The notes under the pieces were generated by a model. The model saw only the letters and a list, made by a program, of their open reading frames with translations, was not told the origin of the DNA and did not search any database. From contig CAVPMW010000011.1 in assembly GCA_963706515.1 (NCBI GenBank), forward strand, positions 1 to 64,000: a stretch of DNA of 64,000 bases. Direction: 5' to 3'. The stretch is from CAVPMW01 sp963706515. Its GTDB lineage: Bacteria; Chloroflexota; Anaerolineae; Anaerolineales; UBA4823. This document shows, piece by piece, positions 36,871 to 46,471 of the stretch. Every line of letters starts with the position of its first letter. Positions within the stretch are counted from its first letter, which is position 1. A program made the position numbers and the translations under genes.

Positions 36871-37947
36871 CTATCCAAGACCATTAAACCGGCGACCTTC
36901 ATCCCGCATAGCGAGAAAATTGGGAATCGGAATATAGTTCGTGACGGTATTGCCGCTTCCCAACATATAGGCTTTCGTCGGCGCGCAGGCTTCGAGCACC
37001 TGCCGGGTGCGCTTCCTGATCTGTTCTTCGCTCCCCCGCGCCAGGAGATCGATGTCGATGCCTCCAATCGTGCAAACCCGGTCCTGGTTGCGCAGGCAAA
37101 ACTGCTCGACCGGGTCGATCTGGTCTTCGAAGGAATGCTTGGCGTCCACTCCTACAAAGTCGATCAAATCATCGATAATGCCTGCCAGGTTCCCACAAGA
37201 ATGGAGCAAGAATGGCTTCCCGTATTGGTGTGCGATCTCAGCAATTTTGCGCTGGATCGGGAAAATATATTGGCGCAGGTGGCTGGGAGAGATCAGCGTT
37301 CCCGTTTTAAACCCGAGGTCATCTCCCATCCACAGTCCGATGACCCGCTCCATTTGGGCTAACGACCGGGCAAGTGGTATGTAAACCGCCGCGATTCCCT
37401 CACATATCGCCGCTACCAGATCGGGTTGATCGTACAGCGCCAGGCAGAGCGTCTCGTAGCCCATCATCCAGGTGAGCGATTCGTACACCCCATCGAGCTG
37501 CCCGAAGATTCCCATCCCCTCCGGCAGTTGCTCTGCCATGTATTCGAGGGGAAAATAATCCGTTTCTTGGCTGCTGGACCAGGGATATGCTTCGAATTCA
37601 GCCCAATTCGTGATACAACCTTTGCTTTCATTGAACCATTCGCGTGTCGACCGGCTGTACTGTGCTGTATCTGCTGATGTCAGCATCGGAACCCGGGGAA
37701 AATCGGTCGCCGGCCCTTGCCAGATGGAATCATATCCCAGCGGATACCAGAAGCGGATTTTTTGATCGATGCTCGCCTTCCATAGATCGTGGTCCACACG
37801 TTGGTTCCAGGTCATGGGCACAGTTTCACCGAGATACGCTGCAATAAACTCAGGGTCCGCCACCAGCTCCAGGAGCGGCACATACGCCGGATCACCTGAG
37901 CGGTCGATTGCTCTTAGCAAGCGGGTGTAGTCAGGGTTTAATTTCAT
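36871..37947 (-). CDS. UroD/MtaA-superfamily protein 3
   Basis: An intact 358-residue protein. GKPFLLHSCGNLAGIIDDLI has His-x-Cys (about 247-249) and is followed by GVDAKHSFEDQIDPVEQF, the standard arrangement of UroD-like methyltransferases. The region where a third Cys ligand would sit reads YMLGSGNTVTNY, without Cys. It starts 12 bases after the ApnL-like gene, so it belongs to the same operon. Substrate unknown. Confidence 0.8.
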   Translation of the reverse strand: MKLNPDYTRLLRAIDRSGDPAYVPLLELVADPEFIAAYLGETVPMTWNQRVDHDLWKASIDQKIRFWYPLGYDSIWQGPATDFPRVPMLTSADTAQYSRSTREWFNESKGCITNWAEFEAYPWSSSQETDYFPLEYMAEQLPEGMGIFGQLDGVYESLTWMMGYETLCLALYDQPDLVAAICEGIAAVYIPLARSLAQMERVIGLWMGDDLGFKTGTLISPSHLRQYIFPIQRKIAEIAHQYGKPFLLHSCGNLAGIIDDLIDFVGVDAKHSFEDQIDPVEQFCLRNQDRVCTIGGIDIDLLARGSEEQIRKRTRQVLEACAPTKAYMLGSGNTVTNYIPIPNFLAMRDEGRRFNGLG

Positions 37948-37959
37948 GGACGGCTGTTT

Positions 37960-39980
37960 TTATCGTGAATTTGTCCTTGCGCTGGCTGAATAACCGCTGG
38001 CGTTCGTATCGAGGATGGCTATGCCAAACGGCTCCAGCTCAAGTTTTAACAACCCTTCCTTTGGTTCCAATTTTTCACCAGGGCTCGCCCGAAACGCTTC
38101 CGGTGAATGCATGGCGGCTATCACATTCGTTTCATCCAGCCTGCGCAGCGAAGCCTGACCGGCTGCCCACTCTACCTGCACCTCTTTTTGACAAGGCGAA
38201 AAATTGGCAATTACCAATCTTTCCGATCGATCTCGGCGCAGGAGGAATCCGGCAGCCAGTAAGGGGTGGCTGGAACGGATTGGAAGGATCTTGCCTCCGG
38301 CAAAGTCGCCGATGGCAGCCAGGACTGTGGTACATGGGGAAGACCGTTCCAGGCAGCGAGCGAAAGAGTTCGGGCAGCGGCGAGCCCGCCTCGGTCTCCA
38401 TCACCCCTCGCCAGCCGGTCGTCTCATAGAAGGTGATGCTCTGCGTGCCGGCTTCGGCCAAATACTTGAAGCTGCCGGCAGTCCAGCACGCGCCAAAAAG
38501 CGACATCTGGCGGACGTCTACCTGCGGGGGCAGCTCACCCGGCTCGCAGCTCCGGGACCGGACCTGTCGCATAGGGGTTGAAACGCATCTTCAGGGTTAC
38601 CGGGCTGATCCGCACCGGCAGCCCCTTCCCCAGCCTGCGAGCGCTTTCGACGGCTTTCCCCTGCACTTCCAGCGTCTCTACCAGGGAAGCATTATCGAAA
38701 GCGTGAGCCTGGGGGCAGAGCGAAAAGCAAAGCCCTTGAATTTTATCGAGCGGGGGGATGCTCCGCTTGAGGAAGATCAAGTCGCTGTTGGTCCCGGCAT
38801 AAAACGGGATCGAGGGGTCGAAGCCCCTCAGGTATTTCTGGCAGGCTGCGATCACCGCCTCATTCGGCGAGCCGCCCAGGTAGACCTCGTCCTGTGGGTA
38901 GCACAACCAGGCGCTGACCGGGGGATGCAGCGCCTCCAGCTCTCTGCGCAGGGCGGGTAGCTCTTGCTCGGCAGCCCCGGAAACAAATAAGGCGGCTTCG
39001 AGCTTGACCCCCAAAGACTGCGCCTCACCTGCCGCCTGGCGGAGCCGGGCTGGGTAATCCCGGTCAGATAAGATCAGGTCGACTCGCAGGTGGTCCAGGC
39101 GCAGCCCGCGCAGCTTATCGATCTCGTTCGGAGTGAGCGCTCCCCCGTGACTGGCTGTGCCCAGGCCAATCTCCGGAATCGGGATTTCTCGCGCGGACGG
39201 GTCGATCGATAATTGCGTGATGGGCGGCTGGCTGGAAGTTCCCAGACCCCTGACCGGGAATGAGCCTGGCTCGCTCTCCCGCAAATGGATGCTGATCGAT
39301 TGGGAGATCTTCGTACCCTGCCGGACCTCGACCGGGTAGGGCAGCCGCAGCGGTGTACAGAATGTTTTGAAGGAAGCATCGCTCCAGTTACGCTGGTCTT
39401 CCGTTTCGAAAACATCACCGCTGAACTCTACCTCGGCCCATCTCCCGGGGGTAATCTCGTGGGCGATGCGTCTCAGCTCCACGAACGGCTGCACCTGCCG
39501 GTCGGAGATAAACTCCGTGGGGAAAACCGTTCGCTCGACCGTCCCGTCGACGTGCTGGACTTCCGCCGGCGAGCCAGCCAGGCTGGCAGGGTGCAAGACG
39601 CAAAACCCAATTCGGTTGCGCCAGAAGGTGGAGCGGGCGACCCCTTCCATGGAAAAGGTGATCCTTCCTTCGGAATCCCCACGGATCACGCCTTCCCAGC
39701 CAAAATCGATCTCCCGTTGGCAGTTATCGACGTGGTAGAGGATCTCGAAAGAGTCTTCCGCGCAGTTCACCTGTAGGTCAGAGAGGACAGGGGGCACGGT
39801 ACCCCAATTCCGGTCGCGGACGGCGACATAGATGCGCCGCAGGATTTCGCAGTCTCCCAGGCGGATGTAGCGCAAATCCCCATTCTCGTAGGTGAGCGCC
39901 AGCGGACCGGCCTGCAGCTCTACCGGCTCAGGCAGCTCCACGTCACGACCGTAATAAAGCACCTGTCGCGGGAGCAGCAT
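37960..39980 (-). CDS. Large enzyme resembling D-apionate lactonase (ApnL) (frameshifted)
   Basis: About 670 residues from the Met at 39980 (MLLPRQVLYYGRDVEL). NGDLRYIRLGDCEILRRIYV, AVRDRNWGTVPPVLSDLQV and TFWRNRIGFCVLHPASL recall the ApnL family, which opens the lactone of apionate-type sugar acids. A barrel-like middle (LRLDHLRVDLILSDRDYPAR) and SFKYLAEAGTQSITFYETTG follow. Breaks near 38545 and 38200 separate the C-terminal beta domain. The start lies 9 bases beyond the SDR stop. Operon partners (SDR and Gfo/Idh dehydrogenases) fit oxidation of a sugar to a lactone. Family assignment is from memory of motifs and only moderately sure. Confidence 0.5.
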
Positions 39981-39988
39981 GCTACCTA

Positions 39989-40765
39989 TCAATGTTTCAT
40001 TTGCAGCGGATGGTAAAGACTTTGCGCTCCATCTACGGCTACTATCTGACCAGTAATATGGGCGGCTGCCTCCCCGGCGAAAAAGGCGATCAGGTTTGCG
40101 TGGTCCGCTTCCCGGGCCATGTGACCCGCCGGGATCATTTCGGTCATTGCCTCCAGGTCCAGCGAGCGTTCCTTGGCAGAGGCACTCAGCATGTCCGTCC
40201 AGGTCATCCCGGGGCACAGGCAGTTGACTGTAATATTGTAGGGAGCAACTTCAACCGCCAGGCAGCGGGTGAAATGGATGACCGCGGCCTTGGCTGCGCA
40301 GTAAGCAATCTGCCCGGTACGCACGATCTGACCGGCGATCGAGCCGGTATTGACGATCCGCCCCTGGCTGCGGGGAATCATCCTGCGGATCGCAGCCCGC
40401 GAGCACAAGAAAACCCCTTTCGCGTCCACATCAAATGCGCTGTCCCACATCTCTACGGTAAGCTCGCTCGTGGGGGCTGCATTGAATATTCCGGCGTTGT
40501 TGACCAGCAGCCAAACGGGTCCCAGCTCGGCCTCGGCGCGCTCGAACATCGCCTCGACTTGCGCCTCGTCGGTGACGCTGCCCACCAGAGGGATTGCCAG
40601 GTATCCCTGACTGGTCAGCCCGTCCACCAGATGCTGGACTGCCTCCGGATTGATGTCATTAATCCCAATTTTCATTCCTTGCACCGCCAGCGACTGGGCA
40701 ATCGTCCGGCCAATACCCCGTCCGGCTCCAGTGACAATCGCGACTTTTCCTGTTAAATCAGCTAT
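39989..40765 (-). CDS. Short-chain dehydrogenase/reductase (start unclear)
   Basis: The frame encodes the Rossmann start GKVAIVTGAGRGIGRTIAQS, LLVNNAGIFNAAPTSELTVE, the catalytic Ser region IVNTGSIAGQIVRTGQIAYC with Tyr, and AAKAAVIHFTRCLAVEVAPY with Lys. It is a classical SDR of about 258 residues, probably a polyol or sugar dehydrogenase. No ATG precedes the coenzyme motif: the first usable codon there is an ATA/ATC near 40765, and the first standard start (GTG at 40684) would remove the TGAGRGIG motif. A start-codon error is likely. Confidence 0.8.
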   Translation of the reverse strand: MADLTGKVAIVTGAGRGIGRTIAQSLAVQGMKIGINDINPEAVQHLVDGLTSQGYLAIPLVGSVTDEAQVEAMFERAEAELGPVWLLVNNAGIFNAAPTSELTVEMWDSAFDVDAKGVFLCSRAAIRRMIPRSQGRIVNTGSIAGQIVRTGQIAYCAAKAAVIHFTRCLAVEVAPYNITVNCLCPGMTWTDMLSASAKERSLDLEAMTEMIPAGHMAREADHANLIAFFAGEAAAHITGQIVAVDGAQSLYHPLQMKH

Positions 40766-40849
40766 GATGCTTATCCTTTCTGCGCAGCAGCTCTCGAGGC
40801 GGTACGCATTTGAATGCCTGGCCTGGGCTTCTGCTGCTGATACTGCCTT

Positions 40850-41887
40850 TCAGGCCTCAGCCAATAGCTGAATGGTTTTGCCCTCTTCTGCTGAGCGGTA
40901 GCAGCTCCACAGCAGCGCCATCGTTTTCAACGTTTCCCTGCCGCTGGTTTCGAAATCTGCCCCGCTTTCCAGGCAGGCGATGAAATGGCGTTGGGCGGCT
41001 GCGCGGCTCTCCGCCTCGGTGGTGTCGGGGAATAGCCACGTCTGCTGTTCCCCATCCCGGTACAGGTGAAGGCTCCCATCTGGACCGAGGAAGATTGTCC
41101 CCTGCGGTCCATCGATTTCTAGCCGGGCAATGAGGGCATCCCTGCCGTCCAACGGGATATCCCAGCCCGGCACGGGCACCGATGCCCAGCTGCTGTCAAT
41201 CAGAGCGGTCATTTCGGGATAGTCTAATAGGATGATCTGTACGTCCTCGCCCTGCATGAGCGGGCTGACATGGTGCAGGCGGGCAGTCACCGCTTCCGGC
41301 TCGCCAAACAGGAAACGCAGAGTATCTAAATAATGCACCCCCATCTCGAATAGGATTAATTTCGGCATCTCAGCCATATATGCCTGTGCGCTCACGAAAC
41401 GCGGCAGAGTTGCCCGGCAGCGTTCCTCGATCTTGACCTGGTATGCCTTCCCGATAACACCTTCTTGTAATAATTCTTTTGTTTTGCGGAACCAAGCCTG
41501 CCAGCGGAAATTTTCGTTCACCATCAACCGGACTCCGAGCTGCTCGCATTCTGCGACAACAGCCTCTGCTTCACTCAGGCTTGTACAAAAGGGTTTCTGG
41601 CAGAGAATTTGCAATCCTGCGCCGGCCGCCAGGCGAATCAAAGAGGCATGCGAATACGGGCGGACACAAATATCGACGAAATCCAGCTCTTCGTTCACCA
41701 GCATCGCCTCAAAATCTGGATAGATCTTCGTGATTCCGAAGCGCTCAGCCATGGGCTGCACACGTTCTGGGTGGCGGTCGCAAAGGGCAGCGATTTGAAC
41801 CCCGGGCACTGCTCGCCAGGCGTCCAGCTGGTTTACAGCCCAGGCTCCCGCTCCGATCATCCCTCCGCGCCAGTTGTCTCTATGCAT
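40850..41887 (-). CDS. Gfo/Idh/MocA family oxidoreductase 1
   Basis: An intact protein of about 345 residues. GMIGAGAWAVNQLDAWRAVP is the Rossmann start, LQILCQKPFCTSLSEAEAVV has the E/Q-K-P motif (here QKP), and ENFRWQAWFRKTKELLQ and EMGVHYLDTLRFLFGEPEAV follow the C-terminal pattern, with H-x-x-D in HYLDTLR. It should oxidise or reduce a sugar or sugar acid with NAD(P). The start at 41887 (MHRDNWRGG) or 41905 is possible. It sits between GH4 and SDR genes. Confidence 0.85.
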   Translation of the reverse strand: MHRDNWRGGMIGAGAWAVNQLDAWRAVPGVQIAALCDRHPERVQPMAERFGITKIYPDFEAMLVNEELDFVDICVRPYSHASLIRLAAGAGLQILCQKPFCTSLSEAEAVVAECEQLGVRLMVNENFRWQAWFRKTKELLQEGVIGKAYQVKIEERCRATLPRFVSAQAYMAEMPKLILFEMGVHYLDTLRFLFGEPEAVTARLHHVSPLMQGEDVQIILLDYPEMTALIDSSWASVPVPGWDIPLDGRDALIARLEIDGPQGTIFLGPDGSLHLYRDGEQQTWLFPDTTEAESRAAAQRHFIACLESGADFETSGRETLKTMALLWSCYRSAEEGKTIQLLAEA

Positions 41888-41916
41888 TTTGTACCATTCC
41901 TCCAAAAATAGCTCTG

Positions 41917-43182
41917 TCAGGCCCAGGGCAGCCAGGGACGGTTGGCTTTCAGCAGCGCATCCAGCAGCGGTTTCGCCACGTCCCAGGCAGGGACCAGGGG
42001 GTTGCTCATCAGCGCCTGCATCGCCAGCTGCCGGGAGCCAGTGACCGCCGCCTCAACCGTCAGGCTTTCGTACGCCTTGACCGTCTGGATCAATCCGCGG
42101 ATCCCCAATGGGATTTCGCCGAGGCGGATCGGGTGCGGTCCGAGCGCATCTACCAGGCAGGTTAATTCCATTGAGGCATCCTCAGGCAGGCCATCTACCG
42201 CCCCCTGATTCAGCACCTGGACCACCTGGCGGTCTGAGCTGTTATGCCGGATGGCCCGCATCGTGCCAAAGGCAACTTCCGAGTAGCCTCCGCCGCCACG
42301 CTGTGTGAGCAGCTGCGGCTTTTCGCACAGCCGTGGGTCGGCATATTCAGCCAGCAGCTGAGCCTCGATCTGTTTTACCTGCTCGCCCCGGGTCAGGAAC
42401 CCCGGCTGCTGCGCTTCGCCCACCACCCTGTCGGGGTGATAGAAGTAGCGCAAATAGGTTGCCGGGATCGCTCCCAGGGTGCGAATCCATTCGCCATCGA
42501 TGGGCCATTCATCTGCCACTGCTTCGATAGCTGCATCGGTCCTGTCGACTCCATCGACATAAACATGGATAGCGAAGCCGAGATGGTTAAGACCTACCCA
42601 ATCGACCGTGGCGCAGCCTGGGTCGGCATTCATCAGGCGCAGGATTTCGCTGATCCAGTGGTTTGGCCCCGAGCAAAGGCTGACGTATCTCACCCGGCTG
42701 TATCTCCCGAGCGCTTCTGCCATGATCCCGCTCGGGTTGGTGTAATTGATCAGCCAGGCACCCGGGCAAACCTCTTCCATATCCCGCGCCAAATCCAGCA
42801 TCACCGGGATCGTTCGCAGGGCTTTCATCATGCCTCCGGGACCCGTTGTTTCTTGCCCCACCAGGCCGAAGGAAAGCGGAATGCGCTCATCCTGAATGCG
42901 CGCATCCATCCCGCCGACTCGGATCAGGCAGTTGACAAATGCGGCTCCCTGCAGAGCCCGTCGCCGGTCAGACTCAAGCGTGACCTTGACTTCCAATCCT
43001 TGAAAAGCGAACATCCGCTGGCACAGCCCACCCAGAATCTCCAGGCGCTGCTCGTTAATATCCATCAGGCAAAGCTCGGTAAAGGGTAAATCTGGGTAAT
43101 ACTTACCGATCCCTTCAACCAGCTCGGGCGTATAAGTACTGCCGCCCCCAATGATGGTCATTTTCACGCTGCTATCCTCCAA
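41917..43182 (-). CDS. GH4 family glycosidase
   Basis: An intact 421-residue NAD- and metal-dependent glycosidase. MTIIGGGSTYTPELVEG is the NAD site. The metal ligands are Cys170 in SLCSGPNHW and His200 in VGLNHLGF, spaced as in the 6-phospho-glucosidase members. INYTNPSGIMAEAL and IPLSFGLVGQETTGPGGMMK are the substrate and NAD loops. GH4 cleaves by oxidation-elimination and can handle alpha- or beta-linked, often 6-phosphorylated, sugars; which one is not readable. Fits an operon with a kinase and dehydrogenases. Confidence 0.9.
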   Translation of the reverse strand: MEDSSVKMTIIGGGSTYTPELVEGIGKYYPDLPFTELCLMDINEQRLEILGGLCQRMFAFQGLEVKVTLESDRRRALQGAAFVNCLIRVGGMDARIQDERIPLSFGLVGQETTGPGGMMKALRTIPVMLDLARDMEEVCPGAWLINYTNPSGIMAEALGRYSRVRYVSLCSGPNHWISEILRLMNADPGCATVDWVGLNHLGFAIHVYVDGVDRTDAAIEAVADEWPIDGEWIRTLGAIPATYLRYFYHPDRVVGEAQQPGFLTRGEQVKQIEAQLLAEYADPRLCEKPQLLTQRGGGGYSEVAFGTMRAIRHNSSDRQVVQVLNQGAVDGLPEDASMELTCLVDALGPHPIRLGEIPLGIRGLIQTVKAYESLTVEAAVTGSRQLAMQALMSNPLVPAWDVAKPLLDALLKANRPWLPWA

Positions 43183-43229
43183 TTGAAACCAACGACCTCT
43201 TTTTCGCCGGTAAACCTCTATCCGGACGT

Positions 43230-44226
43230 TTAAAGGCCCTGATCGGTATTAAAGAACTCTGGCGCCGGGCAGGTGGCTGCCAGGCAATCGTACATATCTT
43301 CGGTTACTGGCAAACCCAGGGCATCATAAGCCAGCAGCAGAGCTCCTATTACCGGTTCGAAATGGCTGCGAACAACCTGAGCATGAGGCGCCGCGCGATG
43401 GATCGCCATCGCGATCGTATCTTGCAGGAGTGAGCCAGGTCCTTTGAATACGCTGCCTACCAGGACCACATCGAACGCCTGCTGGCCCATCTGGAAGCGG
43501 CGGATAACCGCCGCTGCATATTCTGCGAGCGCCAGGCCGTGCCGGACGATCATCTCGGAGGCTACCTCGTCGCCTACAAAACTGGCCTCGAAGACGCGCG
43601 TGGCAGAGGGCGAGTTTGTTCGCCAGCCCAACCCTCTTGGCGACCAGTGCCTTGAGCATTTCCTCAACCGTAGCAAAACCGAGCTGGCCCAGGACCAGCT
43701 CCGTAAGCAGCGTGGGTGCGCCGCGCCCATCCTCTGCGCGTAAGACCGCCTCGATCGCTTCCTTACTGAAATCGAGCGCCCCTCCGTAATCCTGGTAGTA
43801 CCCGAACACCCATTCGTCCCCGCCTGGAGTGATGATCGCCGTATTTGCGCCTGTGCCGGCGGCGATCACGACCCCGTATGGGCAGCGGGTGCCTGCTCGC
43901 AGGCCGCCGAAGGTATCGTTTTTCACGACGACTTTCCAGGCAAGCTCCGCCTTTTCCAATGCGTACTGGCGACGCTGGATGTCTTCCGGCCAATCGGCTC
44001 CAGCCAGGGTGAACATTCCCAGGGCAGCCTCCCGGGAGGTGATCCCCGATTTTTCCAGGGCTTCTCGGGTTGTCTGCACCACAACCCCCATGGGCTCATC
44101 TACATTCTCCCCAGTCGCATTCGAGCCAGCCCCGCGCGCCATCCCCAGGATTTGGCCGTTTAGATCTGCGACGAGGGCGATGGTTTTGGTTGAGCCGCCA
44201 TCCACACCAATTACATGCGAAGGCAT
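43230..44226 (-). CDS. BadF/BadG-type ATPase, N-acetylglucosamine-kinase-like (frameshifted)
   Basis: About 332 residues after joining frames at about 43615. IGVDGGSTKTIALVADLNG is phosphate-1, TLAGADWPEDIQRRQY follows, and NDTFGGLRAGT and GVVIAAGTGANTAIITPGG form the phosphate-2/adenosine motifs of the ASKHA fold. LVGSVFKGPGSLLQDTI is the distal adenosine loop. Members phosphorylate N-acetylglucosamine or related sugars. It lies between the GH4 and Gfo/Idh genes, fitting phosphorylation of a released sugar. Confidence 0.85.
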
Positions 44227-44317
44227 GGATCCTCCTCAGGGATTGCGCATACTTCAAATACTGGCTCTTGCAATACTGCTTTGGCTTTCATCGCATAGGT
44301 TTACCTGCCCAGGCGGC

Positions 44318-45388
44318 TTACTCAACTTCATCTATGGCTATAAAAGCCCCATCCAGGTCCGACGAGCGGCAGGCAGCAAAAGTGAGCTGCAGGGAGAGCA
44401 GATTGTGCTGCGCCGAGTGGGATGGCTCTCGATCCTCGGCAATCGCGCAGAGCAGCTCACCCATCGATCCGGCGAAGCCATCCGGGTACCAGGTTCCTTC
44501 CAGGTGGTAGCGCGCCTGTACATCTTCTCTTTCCAGCTCGATATAATCTGAGCCCAATTGGATGCTGCCGCGGATCGTTCCCGCGGACCCATGCACCCAG
44601 AACAGGTGCCCGCCTTTCTTGGTTTCGGCGGTCCCCACGCTGCGGATCATCGCGTTGGAGCCATCCGCGTAGACCAGCTCGATCCACATCCCGTAGGGTG
44701 CAATGCTCTCAGCCGGCTGGTGAGGGGTGCGATATTCGCGGGCGCGCACCCCGCTTACCTTTTTCTCTCCCATCCAGCAGCGGGTAATATCGATCCAGTG
44801 GATGGCGTAATCGTATATTTCGTAGTTCTTCAGTGTATCGAAGATAGTACCGGGAATCCACCAGGCAAAGTTGACATCGAAGAGGTGGGTGACTTCGAAT
44901 GGATCGCCGATATAGCCACCTTCGATCAATTCCGTGGTCGCCTTCCAGGGAGGACCCCAGCGTCCGCTTTGATTGACAGCTACTTTCAATCCCTGGCGCT
45001 CTGCCAGAGCGATGATCTCTCGGGCGGATTGCAGGTCCGGAGCAAATGGTTTTTCCGAAAGGATATGTTTTCCGGCTGATAACGCCATTTTCATCAAGCG
45101 CACCCGTTCGGGTGGGTGCGTGGCAATATCTACGACCTCTATCTCTGGGTCTGCCAGGAGTTCAGCCTCGCTGGCATAGATCGTCTGGATATCGAACATT
45201 TCCTGGACCCCGAGCACTGCCTCCGGTCGAGGGTCGTATACCCCGGCAACCTTCAGCCCATATTTTTGGTAAGCCGGAAGATGACCTGTTTTTGCGATGG
45301 ACCCGCAGCCGAGCAAGCCGATCTTCGGGCGGTAGCCGGCGGGGAACTGCGGCCGAAAATTGAGGGTAGTAGGAATGGTGTCTGTCAC
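44318..45388 (-). CDS. Gfo/Idh/MocA family oxidoreductase 2
   Basis: An intact 356-residue protein: IGLLGCGSIAKTGHLPAYQK (Rossmann), ILSEKPFAPDLQSAREII (EKP motif with catalytic Lys), and a C-terminal domain with NYEIYDYAIHWIDITRCWM, which holds His-x-x-Asp. Predicted sugar dehydrogenase, cytoplasmic. Ten-gene operon member between the alcohol dehydrogenase and the BadF-type kinase. Confidence 0.88.
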   Translation of the reverse strand: MTDTIPTTLNFRPQFPAGYRPKIGLLGCGSIAKTGHLPAYQKYGLKVAGVYDPRPEAVLGVQEMFDIQTIYASEAELLADPEIEVVDIATHPPERVRLMKMALSAGKHILSEKPFAPDLQSAREIIALAERQGLKVAVNQSGRWGPPWKATTELIEGGYIGDPFEVTHLFDVNFAWWIPGTIFDTLKNYEIYDYAIHWIDITRCWMGEKKVSGVRAREYRTPHQPAESIAPYGMWIELVYADGSNAMIRSVGTAETKKGGHLFWVHGSAGTIRGSIQLGSDYIELEREDVQARYHLEGTWYPDGFAGSMGELLCAIAEDREPSHSAQHNLLSLQLTFAACRSSDLDGAFIAIDEVE

Positions 45389-45417
45389 GATTTCCTGAGC
45401 TTTCCACTGAACCTTTT

Positions 45418-46455
45418 TTATTTTAGTTTAGACCAATCCAGGATAATGCCAATCTGGTCGGAGCGGTCGTTGAGCAGCTGCTGGTAGACGCGGGGTGCAT
45501 CCAATGGGGAGATGCAGTCCGTTATCAGGTCTTTTACATTCATCCGACCCTGGAGCAGGTAGTCGTAGAAGAGCTCCGTCATCTCGTTTTGGGTCCACGG
45601 TGCATATTCGGAAGGATGCTCGGGGCTCATCGACCCGTGGATCCCCAGGATAGCCAGCGAGTTGCTGACCACTCCCGGAGCCAGGTGCTGCAGGGAAGGC
45701 TGCGGGGTATCGCCCAATAAAACCAGGCGACCGAGTTTACGCAGCATGGGGATGGCTTGCGGCAGCACGGCAGGATGTCCGGTGATTTCAAAAACGGCAT
45801 CCAGCAGCTTGCCTCCGCTAATCTTTTGGATCTCGGGAAAGGCGCTGCCCGCATCCATCGCCAGCCCGTGCGTCGCGCCGTGCTTGGTCGCTGCCTCGAC
45901 CCTGGATTGGACAGTATCGATGGCAATGATCTTGCGCGCTCCCGACAGCGCCAGGTACTGGACTACCAGCTGTCCCAATATCCCCAACCCAATTACGCCG
46001 ACGGTCTCGCCCAGCTTGAGCTCTGCCCGGCGCACTCCCAGCTGGGTGGTCACTGCTAATAACATCCAGCAGCCCTCTTCCGGGCTGATTCCCTGCGGAA
46101 GCTTCTGGAACGCGCCCGCAGGTCTCTCGTATGACGCCTGCACCCGGACTTTGAAATACTGCTTGTGGGGGACTACCGCCGCGATGCGGTCGCCCACTTT
46201 GAGCACATCCACGCCGGGCCCCACCTCAATCACCCGGCCTGCCATGCTGTATCCCGGCTCGAACGGGTACTCCACCCATTCCTTCCAGTTAGTGCCCTCT
46301 TCGAATTCTCCCCGCAGGCAGAAGGTCTCAGTGCCAATACTGATCACTGATTTTTCGGCAGCACACAGGACTTCTCCCCTATCAGGAGCGGAGATTTGTT
46401 CCTCCTGCACGCCTACCTTGCCGGCTTCCGGGAAGTAGATCTTCGTCGATTTCAT
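45418..46455 (-). CDS. Medium-chain zinc-type alcohol dehydrogenase
   Basis: An intact 345-residue MDR protein. PFEPGYSMAGRVIEVGPGVD is the GroES-like domain and LGETVGVIGLGILGQLVVQY the NAD-binding GxGxxG site. The usual catalytic Cys/His pair is hard to see: SIGTETFCLRGEFEEG stands where C-G-x-D-x-H would be, so it may be a zinc-poor subgroup. It probably oxidises a polyol or sugar alcohol for the operon. Confidence 0.85.
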   Translation of the reverse strand: MKSTKIYFPEAGKVGVQEEQISAPDRGEVLCAAEKSVISIGTETFCLRGEFEEGTNWKEWVEYPFEPGYSMAGRVIEVGPGVDVLKVGDRIAAVVPHKQYFKVRVQASYERPAGAFQKLPQGISPEEGCWMLLAVTTQLGVRRAELKLGETVGVIGLGILGQLVVQYLALSGARKIIAIDTVQSRVEAATKHGATHGLAMDAGSAFPEIQKISGGKLLDAVFEITGHPAVLPQAIPMLRKLGRLVLLGDTPQPSLQHLAPGVVSNSLAILGIHGSMSPEHPSEYAPWTQNEMTELFYDYLLQGRMNVKDLITDCISPLDAPRVYQQLLNDRSDQIGIILDWSKLK

Positions 46456-46471
46456 AAGTTAATCCTCTCTT

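Noticed and set aside
36801..37067. N-terminal extension of the TIM-barrel isomerase
   Set aside because: The extension overlaps the upstream UroD-like gene and has no similarity; the internal Met at 36800 begins exactly at the family's first strand.
33145..37947. UroD-like genes as haem biosynthesis (hemE)
   Set aside because: Three divergent copies in a sugar cluster, altered metal site in one, and no other tetrapyrrole gene nearby.
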